Program-made: the position numbers and the translations under genes | NCBI GenBank assembly: GCA_022841475.1 | Contig: JALHRJ010000031.1 | Location: 1 to 49,258 of the forward strand | Direction of reading: 5' to 3' | From: Cyclobacteriaceae bacterium | Lineage (GTDB): Bacteria; Bacteroidota; Bacteroidia; Cytophagales; Cyclobacteriaceae | Length of the DNA: 49,258 bases | The notes under the pieces: generated by a model | The model's input: the letters and a program-made list of their open reading frames with translations, nothing else | The model's database searches: none | Told to the model about the DNA's origin: nothing | In this document: positions 1 through 8,466 of the stretch, one piece after another | Numbering within the stretch: position 1 is the stretch's first letter | Layout of the letters: each line of letters opens with the position of its first letter

Positions 1-1
1 G

Positions 2-75
2 CGGACCGGACGGGACTCGAACCCGCGACCTCCTGCGTGACAGGCAGGCATTCTAACCAGCTGAACTACCGGTCC
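2..75 (-). tRNA. tRNA-Asp (GTC)
   Basis: Read on the minus strand, the sequence folds as a complete cloverleaf. The 7-bp acceptor stem GGACCGG pairs with CCGGTCC, the anticodon arm is CCTGC-CTGTCAC-GCAGG with anticodon GTC, and the T arm carries GGTTCGAGTCC. The discriminator base is G, as expected for tRNA-Asp. The window starts one base past the discriminator, so whether CCA is encoded cannot be seen. Confidence 0.96.
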
Positions 76-153
76 ATTAAAATCAGGGTGCAAATATAGC
101 GCTAAGGGTATTTAATGCAAAAAAACGAATAACTATTTGCGGTTTTCCTGCAA

Positions 154-1470
154 TCACACCTTAGGCACCTTATAGCCATTATTATACTTCGCTGCCATCA
201 AAGCATTTGCTTTCTCTTCATTAAACTTTGACTTGCCTGCATCCCAACTCACTTTGCTTCCGATTTTGTATGAGATATTTCCCATCTGACAAACAGTTGC
301 CACATGTGCACCATCTTGTATCGGGCAGGTAAGAGTAGCCAAGTCGCGGCTCTTAACTGCATTAATGAAGTTTACCGTATGAGCATCCAATCCAGAACCT
401 TTGTTCGGCTGAAACGGAATTGCTTCCATTCTTTTCTCATCCGGAATAACTTCCCAGCCTCCGCGCCATAGCACTAGGGTTCCATTATTGCCGATGTAAG
501 AGATTCCATGATCCTTGCCATAGTTGCCATTGCTGATGCTTTGCGCATGTTCCCAGATCATGTTGTACCCATCAAACTCATAAACAGTTGCCAGTGTATC
601 TGGTGTTTCATGGGCACCATCGGGATAAGCGTATTTACCGCCCAATGCAACGGCTGATTTTGGAAATGAAGCATTCATGCCCAGCAAAGCATAATCAATC
701 AGGTGAACACCCCAGTCGGTCATTAAACCCCCGGCATAATCCCAATACCACCGGAAGTTAAAGTGAAAACGATTTGGATTAAATGGTCTTTTGGTGGCAG
801 GCCCTAACCATTTTTCATAGTCCACACCCGCTGGCGCAGTTCCATCCGGTTTCACTTCAATGTTGCGCATCCATCCCTGATAGGCCCAGGCTTTCACAGT
901 TCGGATTTTACCCAACTTACCAGACTTAATATAATTCAGCGCATCAACGAAGTGCGGCATGCTGCGTTGCCACTGCCCTACCTGCACGGCTTTCTTATAT
1001 TTTTTTTGAGCCGCCACCATGACATTACACTCTTCGATAGAGTTGCCGATGGGTTTTTCTACATACACATCTTTACCCGCTTCACAGGCTTCCACCATTT
1101 GCAAACAATGCCAATGATCGGGTGTACCTACAATAATTACATCAAGATCTTTGTTCTCGAGCATCTTGCGATAGTCGGCATAGGTTTTCGTTTGAATCCC
1201 ATTTTTCGCCAGTTCGTACTTTCGATAGTTTAGTACGTTGTCGTCTACATCACATAATGCAGCAACAGTAACATCAGGTATCTTTAAAAAGGATGTTAGA
1301 TCAGACCAGCCCATACCGTTGACGCCAATCAGTCCAACATTAATTTTGTCATTGGCAGAGATCAGCCCTTTTGCCTGGGCAAATGTTTCCCATGGCAAGG
1401 CGGATGCAATCCCTGCGGCTGCAGCAACCTTTGAAGAAGTTTTGATAAATGATCTGCGGGTGTGATTCAT
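154..1470 (-). CDS. Gfo/Idh/MocA family oxidoreductase with Tat signal
   Basis: A 438-residue protein that starts with a twin-arginine leader (RRSFIK, then an Ala-rich hydrophobic stretch ending near AQA), so it is probably exported folded through Tat. A Rossmann-type nucleotide-binding segment (KINVGLIGVNGMGWSD, about residues 42-57) is followed by the family's EKPIG motif near residue 139 and a C-terminal alpha/beta domain with GGLMTDWGVHLID. The family catalyses NAD(P)-dependent oxidation or reduction of sugars and related compounds; Tat-exported members are common in Bacteroidota and Planctomycetota. The substrate is not predictable. It lies 6 nt downstream of a small membrane-protein gene on the same strand, so the two are probably cotranscribed. 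Confidence 0.93.
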   Translation of the reverse strand: MNHTRRSFIKTSSKVAAAAGIASALPWETFAQAKGLISANDKINVGLIGVNGMGWSDLTSFLKIPDVTVAALCDVDDNVLNYRKYELAKNGIQTKTYADYRKMLENKDLDVIIVGTPDHWHCLQMVEACEAGKDVYVEKPIGNSIEECNVMVAAQKKYKKAVQVGQWQRSMPHFVDALNYIKSGKLGKIRTVKAWAYQGWMRNIEVKPDGTAPAGVDYEKWLGPATKRPFNPNRFHFNFRWYWDYAGGLMTDWGVHLIDYALLGMNASFPKSAVALGGKYAYPDGAHETPDTLATVYEFDGYNMIWEHAQSISNGNYGKDHGISYIGNNGTLVLWRGGWEVIPDEKRMEAIPFQPNKGSGLDAHTVNFINAVKSRDLATLTCPIQDGAHVATVCQMGNISYKIGSKVSWDAGKSKFNEEKANALMAAKYNNGYKVPKV

Positions 1471-1476
1471 AAAAAT

Positions 1477-1968
1477 TTATTTTGAGTTCATTCGAGTAAT
1501 ACCAATAATCAGAACACTAAAGATAGCAATTAAGGCGATTGGCAAAAATAGATTCCCTAAGCCGATTGCTTCCCCTTCCGCAATCATGACTTTCCTGATG
1601 GCGAGGAAACAAAATATAATCACGGTAATAACTTTTAAGCCCCGCATTACATCCAGGGCAATCTGATATTGCCGCGCAGCATTCTGTTCGGTAATCTCCA
1701 CCAAATAATTAAACTTATGTGGTATACGGGCAGCCAGCGACAAAAGCATGTATATAAAAATATTGATTCCTATAACAAGCCATACGGTAGACTTGCTACC
1801 GAAAGCATCCGGCTCGCCTTTGGAATTAAAGTGGGTTGCAATTTTATCTGCTAAACTTTCATAGGCGTTGAAAATAAAAATAACTGTCGCGATTAGAATT
1901 ACCAGGGCAACAATTTCCAAAACCCAATCAATGGTTCGTAACGGAATGTTAAGTATGGGTCGACTCAT
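1477..1968 (-). CDS. DUF1648-type small membrane protein
   Basis: 163 residues with about four hydrophobic segments (roughly residues 15-35, 62-82, 110-128 and 138-158). Between the first and second is the segment ATHFNSKGEPDAFGSK, the signature of DUF1648, a domain found in SdpI-like and other small integral membrane proteins. The protein should sit in the inner membrane. Some DUF1648 proteins act as immunity factors or signalling partners, but nothing here shows that role. It directly precedes the Tat-exported oxidoreductase with a 6-nt gap. No partner toxin gene is visible nearby. Confidence 0.75.
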   Translation of the reverse strand: MSRPILNIPLRTIDWVLEIVALVILIATVIFIFNAYESLADKIATHFNSKGEPDAFGSKSTVWLVIGINIFIYMLLSLAARIPHKFNYLVEITEQNAARQYQIALDVMRGLKVITVIIFCFLAIRKVMIAEGEAIGLGNLFLPIALIAIFSVLIIGITRMNSK

Positions 1969-2039
1969 AAGTTAGTTGTCCTCATCGAGTGCGTTTCAAA
2001 AGAACCTCAATGACTGAAAACCAATTTACTCTGCCCCAA

Positions 2040-2067
2040 TTGAAATAAAAAGCTATTTTTAGGTTTC
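2040..2067 (+). promoter_or_regulatory. Candidate Bacteroidota promoter for small lipoprotein
   Basis: TTG at 2040-2042 and TAGGTTTC at 2060-2067 match the Bacteroidota -33 (TTG) and -7 (TAnnTTTG) boxes with one mismatch, at acceptable spacing. The gene starts 13 nt after the -7-like box. This is a pattern match only. Confidence 0.35.
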
Positions 2068-2079
2068 GGTTCCTATACT

Positions 2080-2274
2080 ATGAAGAAAGGTATACTTCTA
2101 TTGTTCAGTACACTACTCCTGCTTGCTTGCAGTTCGTCTGGCCAAAAGGTAGTTAAACCGCGCACCCATAAGATGTGGGCCAAAGGCAATCGATATGTTA
2201 TTGATATTCCTGTAGGGACACGTCACATCCGCATGTTTGAAAGAAAACGCACCAAAATGGTAAGGATGAAATAG
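2080..2274 (+). CDS. Small putative lipoprotein
   Basis: A 64-residue protein with a clear lipoprotein leader: MKKG, a Leu-rich stretch, and lipobox LLAC with Cys17 followed by Ser residues. The mature part is about 48 residues, strongly basic (Lys/Arg/His-rich) with no recognisable domain. It should be lipid-anchored in the envelope. It stands alone, with a promoter-like sequence directly upstream. The leader supports a real gene despite its length. Function unknown. Confidence 0.6.
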   Translation: MKKGILLLFSTLLLLACSSSGQKVVKPRTHKMWAKGNRYVIDIPVGTRHIRMFERKRTKMVRMK

Positions 2275-2362
2275 TTTAGGGCATTGGGTATTAGGCATTA
2301 GGGGATTGGGAATACCCTAACATTTAACATCACTTTGTCATTGACCCAATTCTCAAGGCCTG

Positions 2363-2992
2363 CTATTGAAGCCCCTTCAAAACCATCTCGACATTTTTGC
2401 GAAAGAAAAACTTGACAGGACTCAGCTGCTGAATATGTGCAGTTACTACCGAGCCATAAAAAATAGTTGTGAGTAAATTCGTTAAGTCCCGCGTGGAAGC
2501 CGATTTGGTAATTTCCTTTTTAAAGATTGCTTCTAATGCAAATTTTTCAAACATCTGATCTACCGATTGGATTTCTACCAGGTGAATGTCTTTTACATCC
2601 GGGAACAAAAACTTTTTCTCTTCTACCTTTAAGGGAAATGGTTTGGGAGCTCGTTTGAGATCAGCCAGATACGCCACCAGGCTTAACACTATGCCGGGGT
2701 GTGATTCACAGTCCTCCGCTAGTTTATCAAACAAATAAGTGATGCCGGCAACTCCTTCTTTAGGTTTATCACGAAATTCAACGGCACGTTTTAAACACCA
2801 GACCCTAAAAAAGTATAGAAGGATATCTTCCTTTTGTGGAAAGTATTTAAACAAGGTTACCTTCGAGATTTTGACTTTGGCACAAATCTCTTCCACGTAT
2901 AAATCGTCAAATGATTTCTTTCCAATCAGGCGAATCGTGTGATCGAGGACAGCAAGTTTAAGTCGGGCGGCTTTTTCTTTTCTTAGGCTCAT
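2363..2992 (-). CDS. TetR family transcriptional regulator
   Basis: About 209 residues. The N-terminal TetR helix-turn-helix is readable: FDDLYVEEICAKVKISKVTLFKYFPQKEDILLYFF carries the usual A-x-V-x-x-S-x-x-T-x-F-x-Y-F-x-x-K-x-x-L pattern, here written only as spacing around KVTLFKYFPQKE. The C-terminal ligand domain is diverged, as normal. The start chosen (MSLRKEK) gives a typical TetR N-terminus; an in-frame ATG at 3019 would add nine residues. The gene is divergent from gamma-glutamyltransferase, and the short intergenic region holds a dyad overlapping its own -7 box, so autoregulation and control of the neighbour are plausible. The ligand is unknown. Confidence 0.88.
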   Translation of the reverse strand: MSLRKEKAARLKLAVLDHTIRLIGKKSFDDLYVEEICAKVKISKVTLFKYFPQKEDILLYFFRVWCLKRAVEFRDKPKEGVAGITYLFDKLAEDCESHPGIVLSLVAYLADLKRAPKPFPLKVEEKKFLFPDVKDIHLVEIQSVDQMFEKFALEAIFKKEITKSASTRDLTNLLTTIFYGSVVTAHIQQLSPVKFFFRKNVEMVLKGLQ

Positions 2993-3029
2993 GGCATTCT
3001 TCGAACGGAAGTAATACATTTAGGTTCAT

Positions 3030-3043
3030 ATAACCAAAGTTAT
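3030..3043. promoter_or_regulatory. Dyad ATAAC-CAAA-GTTAT, possible TetR operator over a -7 box
   Basis: A perfect 5-bp inverted repeat with a 4-bp spacer lies between the divergent TetR gene and ggt. On the minus strand it contains TAACTTTG (3042 to 3035), an exact match to the Bacteroidota -7 consensus TAnnTTTG. A repressor bound here would block its own transcription. Inference from position and symmetry. Confidence 0.45.
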
Positions 3044-3048
3044 AATCC

Positions 3049-4737
3049 ATGAAACGCTTTCTTGTTCTTCTGTTGGCTGTTACAGTCCTTGCCTGTCAAA
3101 CTTCAAAAAAAGAAAAAGTCGTTGGCTTAGTTGCAGATTCTGCGATGGTGGTTTCTGCCCATGGCCTTGCTTCTCAGGTGGGCGTTGAGATTATGAAGAA
3201 AGGCGGCAATGCCATTGATGCTGCTATCGCAACACAATTTGCTCTTTCGGTAGTTTTTCCGGCAGCGGGAAACATTGGTGGTGGTGGCTTTATGGTAGTA
3301 AGACTTAACGATGGAACCGTAAATGCGCTCGACTTTCGTGAGAAAGCACCGGCTGGAGCAACTACCAACATGTATCTCGATCCGGAGGGCAACGTTATAC
3401 CTGAACTAAGTACTCAAGGTCATCTGGCTTCCGGTGTTCCGGGATCGGTGGATGGGATGGTTGAAGCACATAAAAAATATGGAACCTTACCCTGGAAAGA
3501 TTTACTGCAGCCTGCCATTGACCTGGCGTTGAATGGCTTTACCCTCACTGAACGTGAGGCAACATGGTTCAATGAAATGAAGGAAGACCTCATTCAATAT
3601 AATACCATTCAACCCGAATTTTTGCTTCGCGACAATTGGAAAGCAGGCGACTCTGTAAAATGGATTGAACTCGGTCATACGCTTGAGCGTATTCGCGATT
3701 TAGGTCGTGCCGGTTTTTATGAAGGCAAAACGGCAGAAGATTTGGTTGCAGAAATGCAGCGTGGCAAAGGATTGATCACGTTGGAAGATTTAAAAAATTA
3801 TTCTTCAATATGGCGTGACCCAGTGATAGCTAACTATAAGGAATATAAAGTAATCTCTATGCCACCCTCGTCCAGTGGTGGTATATGCCTTGTGCAATTA
3901 CTTAAATCTGTTGAACCCTACCCTATCAAACAATGGGGCTTTAATTCGACTAAAGCCATTCATCTTATGACCGAAGCTGAACGGAGAGTGTATGCCGACC
4001 GATCCATTTACCTGGGCGATCCGGATTTTTACAAGGTGCCGATGAAGCAGATGTTGGATGATCAGTATAACGATGAACGAATGAGTACGTTCGATCCAAC
4101 AAAAGCAACGCTTAGTGCTGAAGTTAAAGAAGGAAAAATTTCGGGCTACGAATCTGAAGAGACTACCCACTTTTCTATTGTTGATCCACAAGGCAACGCA
4201 GTGGCAGTTACCACCACCATCAACGGTTGGTTTGGATCGCATGTAGTGGTTGCAGGCTCTGGTTTATTTCTCAACAATGAAATGGATGACTTTAGCTCAA
4301 AGCCGGGTGTTCCAAACATGTTTGGTGTAGTGGGTGCAGAAGCTAACAAGATTGAACCCAACAAACGCATGCTGAGTGCCATGACACCTACGATACTCGA
4401 AAAAGACGGTCGATTGTTTATGGTTGTGGGCACACCGGGTGGTTCAACCATTATTACCTCCGTATTTCAAACTATCTTAAATGTGACTGAGCACGGCATG
4501 ACCATGCAGGAAGCTGTCAATGCAAAAAGGGTTCACGCACAATGGCTACCGGATGTGATTATACCGGAAGCTGGAGCTTTAAAGAAAGAAGATAGCCTGG
4601 CTTTAGTTGATCTTGGTCATAAAATTACACCCCGCGGATCAATAGGACGTGTTGATGCTATCTTGGTTTTGCCTAATGGAAAACTTGAAGGAGGTGCAGA
4701 TTATACCAGAGGTGATGATAAAGCGGTAGGGTATTAG
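3049..4737 (+). CDS. ggt: Gamma-glutamyltransferase, lipoprotein form
   Basis: 562 residues, the usual length for gamma-glutamyltransferase, which hydrolyses glutathione and transfers gamma-glutamyl groups. The leader ends in lipobox VLAC (Cys16), so this copy is probably anchored in the envelope facing the periplasm. The autoprocessing site is visible: ESEE followed by TTHFSIVD, making Thr372 the expected nucleophile and first residue of the small subunit. The conserved [10 protein letters not shown] (about residues 75-84) and the glycine-rich C-terminus [15 protein letters not shown] are present. It is divergent from a TetR regulator 30-60 nt away, which may control it. Confidence 0.95.
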   Translation: MKRFLVLLLAVTVLACQTSKKEKVVGLVADSAMVVSAHGLASQVGVEIMKKGGNAIDAAIATQFALSVVFPAAGNIGGGGFMVVRLNDGTVNALDFREKAPAGATTNMYLDPEGNVIPELSTQGHLASGVPGSVDGMVEAHKKYGTLPWKDLLQPAIDLALNGFTLTEREATWFNEMKEDLIQYNTIQPEFLLRDNWKAGDSVKWIELGHTLERIRDLGRAGFYEGKTAEDLVAEMQRGKGLITLEDLKNYSSIWRDPVIANYKEYKVISMPPSSSGGICLVQLLKSVEPYPIKQWGFNSTKAIHLMTEAERRVYADRSIYLGDPDFYKVPMKQMLDDQYNDERMSTFDPTKATLSAEVKEGKISGYESEETTHFSIVDPQGNAVAVTTTINGWFGSHVVVAGSGLFLNNEMDDFSSKPGVPNMFGVVGAEANKIEPNKRMLSAMTPTILEKDGRLFMVVGTPGGSTIITSVFQTILNVTEHGMTMQEAVNAKRVHAQWLPDVIIPEAGALKKEDSLALVDLGHKITPRGSIGRVDAILVLPNGKLEGGADYTRGDDKAVGY

Positions 4738-4747
4738 GTTATTTTTT

Positions 4748-4774
4748 CCCGCAGATCTCGCTGATAACCGCAGA
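4748..4774. repeat. Left imperfect inverted repeat flanking GxxExxY gene
   Basis: The sequence CCCGCAGATCTCGCTGATAA plus CCGCAGA on the plus strand matches the reverse complement of 5194-5218 with a few mismatches (shared frame CCCGCnGATnnCGCnGATnnnCGCA). It ends 9 nt before the start codon of the enclosed gene. Confidence 0.6.
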
Positions 4775-4783
4775 CATTCTGAG

Positions 4784-5161
4784 ATGAACGAAAACGAAGT
4801 ATCAAACAAAATCAGAGGCGCAATATTCAAAGTATACAATACTCTTGGTCCAGGATTGTTGGAATCTGCGTATGAGGCAGCGCTTTCCTATGAGCTTCAG
4901 GCTGCAGGGCTAAAAGTTAATCAGCAAGTACCCTTACCACTCATTTACAACGAAGTACGTCTGGATGTTGGTTATAGACTCGATTTATTAGTTGAAGATA
5001 AAGTTATAGTTGAAATTAAATCGGTTGAAAACATTGGAGAGGTTCACCATAAACAAGTAATCACCTACCTTAAACTTTCAGGGATAAAATTGGGCTTACT
5101 GGTTAATTTTAATTGTAATGAAATAGATAAATCAATATTCAGAAAAGTAAACGAATTATAA
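4784..5161 (+). CDS. GxxExxY protein (PD-(D/E)xK nuclease-like)
   Basis: 125 residues, the normal full length. The naming motif is visible as GPGLLESAYEAAL (about residues 24-36). A nuclease-like core follows: YRLDLLVEDKVIVEIKSVE supplies Asp and the E-x-K pair of a PD-(D/E)xK fold, then HHKQVITYLKLSGIKLGLLVNF. Members are widespread in Bacteroidota, often multicopy and without proven function. The gene sits between two imperfect inverted repeats and starts 46 nt after ggt, but looks like an insertion rather than an operon member. The fold assignment is family knowledge; nuclease activity is not shown here. Confidence 0.85.
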   Translation: MNENEVSNKIRGAIFKVYNTLGPGLLESAYEAALSYELQAAGLKVNQQVPLPLIYNEVRLDVGYRLDLLVEDKVIVEIKSVENIGEVHHKQVITYLKLSGIKLGLLVNFNCNEIDKSIFRKVNEL

Positions 5162-5193
5162 CAAAAGAGAGTCTATCTTATCTAATAATATTT

Positions 5194-5218
5194 TGCGTTA
5201 ATCTGCGCAATCAGCGGG
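5194..5218. repeat. Right imperfect inverted repeat flanking GxxExxY gene
   Basis: TGCGTTAATCTGCGCAATCA followed by GCGGG is the inverted counterpart of 4748-4774. The two repeats bracket the GxxExxY gene with 9 and 32 nt of spacer. This resembles a small mobile or dispersed unit. Confidence 0.6.
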
Positions 5219-5229
5219 ATAATTTATTC

Positions 5230-6774
5230 TCAGTCCTTCAATATCCTGAACTCAACGCGCCTGTTCAACCTTCGGGACTCTTCCGAGTCGTTGGTGGCAA
5301 TAGGACGTGAACCACCATAGCCTTTGCCCTTTATTCGTTTCTGACTGATTCCCTTTGAAACAAGGTAACTTTTGATTTTTTCTACCCGTTGCTGCGAAAG
5401 AACCTGGTTCTTTTTTATATCACCTCGATTGTCTGTGTGGCCTTCTAATTCAATCACCACTTTCGGATTGCTATTCAAAAAATCAACGACAACATTTAAC
5501 TGATCAAATGATTCGTCCAGGAGTTTTGTAGTGCCAATTTCAAATAAAACACTTTTCAGACTTACCACTGCGCCCACCTCAATAGGTTGTAGACGAAAGT
5601 TCATTTCCAGCGCTTGCATTTCGAATGTATGAATATCCAATCGCTCAGAAATATTTACATAACCCCTTGCCTCTACTTCAATAGCATAAATTTTAGTGGA
5701 AGGAACCACGATGGAATAATTCCCCTCCCGGTTGCTCGTGGCGGTATAGACCGAATCTGAACGAAATATTACCCTTCCGATAACTCCTTCTCCCGATTTG
5801 GAATTATTCAACTTACCTGAGATCAATACTTTCTTGTCTGATAAAATGGTATTATCTCTTTTTCGCTCCACAATTTTAAGGAGTGTATCAACTTTAAAAA
5901 GGGCTTGCAAACTATCTTTAAAAATCCGGATATCTCCATATCCATCACTATCACGGGTGGATGTGTAAAGTGATATTTTTTGCTGATCAACAACTCTGTA
6001 AAATAATTCCCGATCGGTAGAGTTAATTTGAGTACCGAGATTCACCGGAGTGGACCAGTTAGTCCAGCTATCATCCAGTCGCTGAGAAACATAGATATCG
6101 AAACTCCCAAGTCCGCCTCGTCTGCCATTGGAGGCGAAATACAGTTGCCGACCATCAGCACTTAGTGTAGGACTGGTTTCCTGAAAATTTGTGTTAATCG
6201 TTTTTCCAAGATTAATGGGTTCTGTCCATTTATCACTTCTATTAAAAGTAACATACAAATCCTCCGCTCCTACGGTATTGTAGGATTCAGCAGAGAAGAC
6301 AAAAACTGATAGCTCTTCCAACCACTGACCCGTTAACGAGGCAGCGCGGTTTAAGAAATAGGGAATGGTAATATTTTGTGGTGATGTCCACCCAGTGCTT
6401 GTCTTTCTCGCAACTGCAATTCCTTGCGTACTGGGATTGTCTCCATTTTTAGTGTAATGGCTCAACAGGTAAAGTTCTGATCCATCCCGACTGATTCCGG
6501 CAACGCCATTGTAGCCGCGATTATTCAAAACAGTGCCTGCATGCACGGGGGCTGACCACGCATCACCCACCCAAACAGAAATCCAGATATCCCCGGGGTC
6601 TTTCTTACCACCCATATTCTGCGGGTGATTGGCGATGGTTATGTAGAGCGTTTTCCCATCCGGACTAATTACCGGATTTTGTTCGTCATACGATGAGTTG
6701 ACAAGTGCCAGTGGATTGGTTTGTGAAAAAGATTGGAATCCAATGAATAGAAACAATAAAAAAGAGTACCTCAT
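5230..6774 (-). CDS. OmpA family protein with PD40 propeller
   Basis: 514 residues with a cleavable signal peptide (hydrophobic MRYSFLLFLFIGFQSFSQ). Residues ~25-290 hold repeated PD40-type strands (NPVISPDGKTLYI, SPTLSADGRQLYFAS and others) that should form a beta-propeller. Residues ~315-390 resemble a carboxypeptidase-regulatory-like beta-sandwich (NREGNYSIVVP). Residues ~405-513 are an OmpA C-terminal peptidoglycan-binding domain, with VLFEIGTTKLLDES and ELEGHTDNRGDIKKNQVLSQ and the final SRRLNRRVEF. It is expected in the periplasm or outer membrane, tethering the envelope to peptidoglycan. This domain order is common in Bacteroidota. No operon partner is evident. Confidence 0.93.
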   Translation of the reverse strand: MRYSFLLFLFIGFQSFSQTNPLALVNSSYDEQNPVISPDGKTLYITIANHPQNMGGKKDPGDIWISVWVGDAWSAPVHAGTVLNNRGYNGVAGISRDGSELYLLSHYTKNGDNPSTQGIAVARKTSTGWTSPQNITIPYFLNRAASLTGQWLEELSVFVFSAESYNTVGAEDLYVTFNRSDKWTEPINLGKTINTNFQETSPTLSADGRQLYFASNGRRGGLGSFDIYVSQRLDDSWTNWSTPVNLGTQINSTDRELFYRVVDQQKISLYTSTRDSDGYGDIRIFKDSLQALFKVDTLLKIVERKRDNTILSDKKVLISGKLNNSKSGEGVIGRVIFRSDSVYTATSNREGNYSIVVPSTKIYAIEVEARGYVNISERLDIHTFEMQALEMNFRLQPIEVGAVVSLKSVLFEIGTTKLLDESFDQLNVVVDFLNSNPKVVIELEGHTDNRGDIKKNQVLSQQRVEKIKSYLVSKGISQKRIKGKGYGGSRPIATNDSEESRRLNRRVEFRILKD

Positions 6775-6892
6775 TTAACTAAGAATCAATATGCAATTTA
6801 AGTGATGTTATTCATAAAACTAAAGCTGCGATGCGGTCATGTCTATTTAGATGAGAGACGATGATACTATAATCTCATCGAATAATAAATAA

Positions 6893-7483
6893 TTACCATT
6901 TACTTACCCATTCATTATCCTTCAGGTAAAAACGCCAGGGTAACATAGCGTCCTGTCCTGCATAATCAATGCCAATCCGGGTAGCTGCCATGATCTGAGT
7001 TGATTGAACTTTAACACCTTCTTCAATCCAAAGATCAGAGTTAGTCAGGCTTACACCATTCCATTTTCTATCAATACCCATGGCTTTCGTTAATTTACCG
7101 GGGCCGGATGTAATCCGTTTTAGTTTATCCACTTTCATGCGCTTCAGCATGTGAACTGTGCCAAGCCTTGGTTGTAAGGCTCGAATTAAAACTGCATCAG
7201 CTTTTCCTTTTTCGTTAGTGACTATATTGAACAAGTTATGTATGCCATAGCAGAGATAGACATACGCAATGCCACCCTCTTCAAACATGACTTTGTTTCG
7301 CTCCGTTAATTTATTGTTAAAAGCATGACAGCCACGCTCCCGATATGAATATGCCTCGGTTTCAACAATCAGGCCGCTGGTTCTGTGGCCATTAACAACA
7401 GTGAACAATTCTTTGCCCAACAGGCCCTTTGCTATGCGGGTCACATCTTTCTGATTAAAATATGATTTATGAATTTGATGCAT
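6893..7483 (-). CDS. DNA-3-methyladenine glycosylase (AAG/MPG family)
   Basis: 196 residues, typical of bacterial Pur_DNA_glyco (AAG-type) enzymes that excise alkylated purines such as 3-methyladenine in base excision repair. Hallmarks are IVETEAYSYRERGCHAFN (about residues 39-56; the Glu is the expected catalytic base), AYVYLCYGIHNLFNIVT and the segment SGPGKLTKAMGID. The protein is cytoplasmic and the gene is monocistronic. No alkylation-response regulator lies next to it. Confidence 0.95.
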   Translation of the reverse strand: MHQIHKSYFNQKDVTRIAKGLLGKELFTVVNGHRTSGLIVETEAYSYRERGCHAFNNKLTERNKVMFEEGGIAYVYLCYGIHNLFNIVTNEKGKADAVLIRALQPRLGTVHMLKRMKVDKLKRITSGPGKLTKAMGIDRKWNGVSLTNSDLWIEEGVKVQSTQIMAATRIGIDYAGQDAMLPWRFYLKDNEWVSKW

Positions 7484-7562
7484 ACTTATTAGTCTACTAA
7501 ATAAGTAGTTTTATAAGGTAAAAATTGAAACTATTTTTACAGCCTAAAATTAAAATACTACC

Positions 7563-8414
7563 ATGAAGAACACATTATTAATTGTTTTATTGGCCGTTGG
7601 CCTGGTGGCAAATGGCCAAATTCAAACACCACAGGCAAGTGCAACTGCATCCACATCCACAGTAGTTGGTTTAACCGATGTAAAAATTGATTATGCCCGC
7701 CCTAGTGCAAAAGGAAGAAAAGTTTTTGGAGACGCAGCCAATGTACTAGTTCCCTATGGAAAATTGTGGAGAACAGCCGCCAATGCAGGTACCAAAATTA
7801 CATTTAGTGATGATGTGAAAGTAGAAGGTATAGCCGTTCCTAAAGGTGAATATCTCATCTATACGTGGCCAGGTGCTGCAGAGTGGACTGTTTCTTTGTA
7901 TAAGGATATAAAATTGGGCGGTAATACAGATGGTTATGACAAAGCCCAGGAAGCTGCAAACTTTAAAGTAAAATCTGAGAAACTTACTGAAAAGGTGGAA
8001 ACATTTACGGTAAGTATTGGTGACATAGCTGCTGACAGCAAATCAGCAAAAGTGCAGATTGCCTGGGAGAACACTTCAGTGAAGTTCACGGTTGTTGCTG
8101 ATTTTGATGCCAAGGTAATGAAGTCGATCGAGACTAGTACCAAAGTGAATCCTAACAACTATTACGCGGCAGCCGTTTATTATCTTGACAATGGTAAGGA
8201 TTTAAAGCAAGCCATGGAGTGGATGAACAAAGCCATGGAAGGAAATCCAAATCCTCAATTCTGGCAATTGTATCAAAAGGCAAGAATTCAAAAAGGTTTA
8301 GGTGACAAGGCGGGTGCTCTGGCAACTTCAAAAGCTTCGTGGGAAGGCGCTAAGGCTGCCAACAACCGCGACTATCAAATGATGAATGAAGATCTTCAGA
8401 AGTCGTTGAAGTAA
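7563..8414 (+). CDS. DUF2911 domain-containing secreted protein
   Basis: 283 residues with a signal peptide (MKNTLLIVLLAVGLVANGQ). The DUF2911 region spans about residues 25-160 and shows the family pattern VKIDYARPSAKGRKVFG, LVPYGKLWRTAANAGTKI and VPKGEYLIYTWPG. Residues ~200-283 look helical with TPR-like character (NPNNYYAAAVYYLDNGKDL, MNKAMEGNPNPQFWQ). Function of the family is unknown; location is probably periplasmic. It ends at a strong terminator. Confidence 0.9.
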   Translation: MKNTLLIVLLAVGLVANGQIQTPQASATASTSTVVGLTDVKIDYARPSAKGRKVFGDAANVLVPYGKLWRTAANAGTKITFSDDVKVEGIAVPKGEYLIYTWPGAAEWTVSLYKDIKLGGNTDGYDKAQEAANFKVKSEKLTEKVETFTVSIGDIAADSKSAKVQIAWENTSVKFTVVADFDAKVMKSIETSTKVNPNNYYAAAVYYLDNGKDLKQAMEWMNKAMEGNPNPQFWQLYQKARIQKGLGDKAGALATSKASWEGAKAANNRDYQMMNEDLQKSLK

Positions 8415-8437
8415 AAAGCATTTAAACAAATTGAAGA

Positions 8438-8466
8438 GGCATCCTCGTATCAGGATGCCTTTTTTG
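8438..8466 (+). terminator. Rho-independent terminator after DUF2911 gene
   Basis: GGCATCCT and AGGATGCC form a perfect 8-bp stem with a 6-nt loop, followed by a run of six T. It overlaps the last codons and stop of the convergent symporter gene. Confidence 0.85.

Noticed and set aside
2275..2362. Short GGGTATTAGGCATTAGGGG-like repetitive stretch before the TetR gene
   Set aside because: Only degenerate short repeats with no clear unit or symmetry; not enough to call an element.
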